A DNA stretch of 64,000 nucleotides from Gemmatales bacterium. GTDB taxonomy: Bacteria; Planctomycetota; Planctomycetia; Gemmatales; Gemmataceae. The translations under genes were made by a program, and so were the position numbers. Shown in pieces: positions 61,778 to 64,000 of the stretch (position 1 is the stretch's first letter; the number at the start of each line of letters is the position of its first letter). The stretch is from the NCBI GenBank assembly GCA_026004675.1, contig BPJP01000009.1, positions 1 to 64,000 on the forward strand. Direction: 5' to 3'. Below the pieces are notes generated by a model, which ran no database searches, had not been told where the DNA came from, and saw nothing but the letters and a program-made list of their open reading frames with translations.

Positions 61778-64000
61778 GTGAATTCCGGGTATGGCGGCTT
61801 GGAAAAGGCAGTATCTCTGGAGGGGATGCTCGGCTATCTGAACTTCTCCGAGGGGAAGCCCGATCCCCGTTTCCAAAAGCAGATCGATGCTGCGTTCCGT
61901 TTTCTAGCCGAAAGACAAGACCCGAAGCCATGGCTGACCTTGGCGGCGGCGCTGCGCGACAAACTGGCGCAGTTGCGCCGCGAAGGTTCGAGTCCTTTCC
62001 GCGATTCCCAACAGGCGGAGGCTGCGATTCGGTTGGTCGCTGAGCACGTCTTGCCTGCTTACCGAACGTTCCATGCCGACCTTCTCTTTCACCAGACCGA
62101 CGCGGATTTGTTTCAGCCGTTCTTCGTGGCTCGCGTCTTCGAAGCCGTCCTGTCCCTGGGCGCGCCGTGGGAAGACCAAGAGCGGATCGTGGTCGGAGCG
62201 CTGAAACAGTTGAATGATTATGTTGGTCACCGACCCGTAGCGATACTGGAGACCCGCCCGAAGGGGGAACCCTACGACCACGAAAAATTCCGACCGATTC
62301 CGCTGTACATCCAGGGGGCGGGGGCGGCCTTTGGCCGGTACGAGAGCATGGTCAACCTCGCGTTGGAGATACTGAGCAAGACCGACCCGGCCATCCTTGC
62401 GGACGCTTGTTTCGATCTCGACTTGTTGGACGAGTTGGCGTTCGATCCGCGCGCCTACGACCACGCCCACCCGGCGAACCGCCGACCGACTTACGTTTTC
62501 GGGGAGTGGGATCCTCATCATCTCGATCTGGAGGGACGGTATCGTCGTTTTATCGTTCGGCAGATCAATCTCGATGCGCTGCTTCATCGCGTGGAAAATA
62601 CCCCCGATCTCGACCGTGAGGAACTTCTTTTCGAATCATCGGCGGTATTGGCGGGCACCATCCTTATGGCCAGCGGACTGAGCGGCAGCAGTCCCAACAC
62701 GCACGATTCGTTTACGACGCTGGACGCCTTGATGCCGCGTATCGCCCAATTTCGTGATCGTTTTTATGGTTCGCTTCTCGACTCGCTGGGCGGCGCTCAC
62801 GGCAAGCGCTTGCGGGCCGAACAGGAAGCGACACAGCAGGCTTTTGGCGGTACCCGACAATACCTGAACCAATTCCTGTCGAGGCACCGTGCAGCGCAGT
62901 TGCAGCAGCGCCACCTTTCGATTCTTTTTGCAGACATGGGTTATCCGGCAGCAAGCCGCCGACAAGCGAGCCAGATTCCCGTCGCGTCGTTGCGAATTTT
63001 AAGTGAAATGGAAATCCGCCTGACTTCGGGCCAACAAGCGATCGATCGGGGACAACTTGAAGAAGCGGCTGCGTATTTGCCTGAAATCGAAGATTTGTTG
63101 CATCGAGGGATCGCCTGCGGCGCCCTGGCCGACCCATGGAACATCCTTGGTTTCCAGGCGCTTTACCCCATTTTTCAGTCCCAGCAGGACAGCGTTCCAG
63201 ACCAGCGAATCGACGAATTGATCGATCTGGTTGCCGATATTTTCAGTCTGTACGCTCGGATCATGAGCGATGCAGCGGGGACGGGACAAACGAGCCTGGT
63301 CGAACGCTTGACGCCGGCGTTGAAGAAGTTTGCCGACTGGTGGGACCAATTCGCCAGCATCGAGGTAAGCGATGTGCGACGGTTGCACGGCGGAGAATCA
63401 GCCGAGTCCGCCCTTCACGTTGCCGATGCCTTGGCGCGGTGGCACGAGCGGGATGAAGCCAGCGCTGACCTGATTTTCTGGAAAGAGCAACAAAGCCGAT
63501 TCCACTCTCCCAAATCGTTCGCTTTGGTGGTCGACGCTTTGCTCAAGCGGCAGGATTACCGCGCCAGTATGGCACTTTTGATGACCTGGGTGGGCCAGGT
63601 AGAGCAGGTGCCGCTCGAAGATGAGGAATACTCGTTTCATGACGTGGCCATGCGCTGGATGCTCGGCATCACGACCGAGGAGCACACGAGCGAAGCGAAC
63701 GGCGCCTTGGTGAAAAAGTTCTTCGATTATCTCGAAGCGAACGCCGAGGACTACTGGCTGGTCCCGGAATTCGAGTTGGCCGAATCGCTGCCGTCGCCTC
63801 GCAACACGGACGACGAAGGTGCCGACGACGAAGACGACCTTTACGGTGCTGCCTACGAAAACGTCACCTTTCGCGATAGTGCCGCCGACAATCAGGAAGG
63901 TGCACTGGCCGAAGGGGACGGCGGGTTTGCGCGCGAACCTTTCGATCTCGAAATCGAGGGAGAACGACTCAGCAAACGCCTTCGGTTTCTGGGAACGACG
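61778..64000 (+). CDS. Large hypothetical protein, cut by the right window edge
   Basis: The frame is open for 741 codons and continues past the window. The start is uncertain: GTG 61778 has GAGG 9 bases before it; TTG 61799 and ATG 61826 (ribosome site too close) are alternatives. The visible part is alpha-helical and acidic (LGYLNFSEGKPDPRFQKQID, RFRDRFYGSLLDSLGG, LARWHERDEASADLIFW), with a strongly acidic stretch near 63800 (DDEGADDEDDLYG). No membrane segment, signal or catalytic motif was recognised. It lies divergent from the CARF gene; a link is unproved. Confidence 0.75.
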   Translation, partial: MNSGYGGLEKAVSLEGMLGYLNFSEGKPDPRFQKQIDAAFRFLAERQDPKPWLTLAAALRDKLAQLRREGSSPFRDSQQAEAAIRLVAEHVLPAYRTFHADLLFHQTDADLFQPFFVARVFEAVLSLGAPWEDQERIVVGALKQLNDYVGHRPVAILETRPKGEPYDHEKFRPIPLYIQGAGAAFGRYESMVNLALEILSKTDPAILADACFDLDLLDELAFDPRAYDHAHPANRRPTYVFGEWDPHHLDLEGRYRRFIVRQINLDALLHRVENTPDLDREELLFESSAVLAGTILMASGLSGSSPNTHDSFTTLDALMPRIAQFRDRFYGSLLDSLGGAHGKRLRAEQEATQQAFGGTRQYLNQFLSRHRAAQLQQRHLSILFADMGYPAASRRQASQIPVASLRILSEMEIRLTSGQQAIDRGQLEEAAAYLPEIEDLLHRGIACGALADPWNILGFQALYPIFQSQQDSVPDQRIDELIDLVADIFSLYARIMSDAAGTGQTSLVERLTPALKKFADWWDQFASIEVSDVRRLHGGESAESALHVADALARWHERDEASADLIFWKEQQSRFHSPKSFALVVDALLKRQDYRASMALLMTWVGQVEQVPLEDEEYSFHDVAMRWMLGITTEEHTSEANGALVKKFFDYLEANAEDYWLVPEFELAESLPSPRNTDDEGADDEDDLYGAAYENVTFRDSAADNQEGALAEGDGGFAREPFDLEIEGERLSKRLRFLGTT

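Noticed and set aside
60236..64000. CRISPR array or cas operon near the CARF gene
   Set aside because: No regularly spaced direct repeats and no recognisable cas1, cas2, cas10 or RAMP genes are visible on either side.

Overview
The window reads as a chromosomal segment of a planctomycete, most likely a Gemmataceae-like member of the Planctomycetota. The evidence is the gene content: a secreted CxxCH (planctomycete cytochrome-like) protein, Tat-signal Gfo/Idh/MocA oxidoreductases, a sulfatase, a membrane-anchored prenyltransferase-repeat protein, an EF-hand membrane protein, a zinc-ribbon Ser/Thr kinase, an oversized signal peptidase I and a PilM-like cluster. The DNA is moderately GC-rich, genes lie densely on both strands and mostly have Shine-Dalgarno sites. 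No phage, IS element or CRISPR array was seen.

Layout. 0-6 kb: 5'-truncated cytochrome-like gene, NIF3, 2-hydroxyacid dehydrogenase, acyltransferase, dapF, C-terminal-half transketolase. 6-14 kb: cupin, small protein, trans-sulfuration enzyme, secreted Ig-like protein, trpA, glycine-rich membrane protein, glycerate kinase. Five genes in this stretch carry inferred indels, mostly in homopolymers. 14-24 kb: TonB receptor, EF-hand and prenyltransferase-repeat proteins (one more frameshift), oxidoreductase, and leuA preceded by what looks like a complete leucine attenuator (promoter, leader peptide with 9 Leu in 15 residues, antiterminator, terminator). 23.5-28 kb: overlapping dxr and rseP, then a sugar isomerase-like protein. 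28-35 kb: three-gene PilM/N/O-like cluster. 35-44 kb: CDGSH, BON, esterase, pgsA, oxidoreductase, PfpI, pgi, sulfatase. 44-51 kb: a minus-strand run lepB, ybgC, tolQ-like, tolR-like, ExbD-like, membrane GTPase, coiled-coil paralogue, where tolA/tolB/pal-type genes would be expected after tolQR. 51-58 kb: lepA, Rieske oxygenase, coupled ThiF/E1-like plus unknown partner, hydroxyacid-oxoacid transhydrogenase, tRNA-Met. 58-64 kb: protein kinase, orphan CARF protein with a possible RelE-like effector domain, and a large gene cut by the right edge.

The strongest candidates for new biology are the leuA attenuator, the tol-like GTPase cassette and the orphan CARF effector. All function calls come from reading motifs and order by eye; no database search was run.
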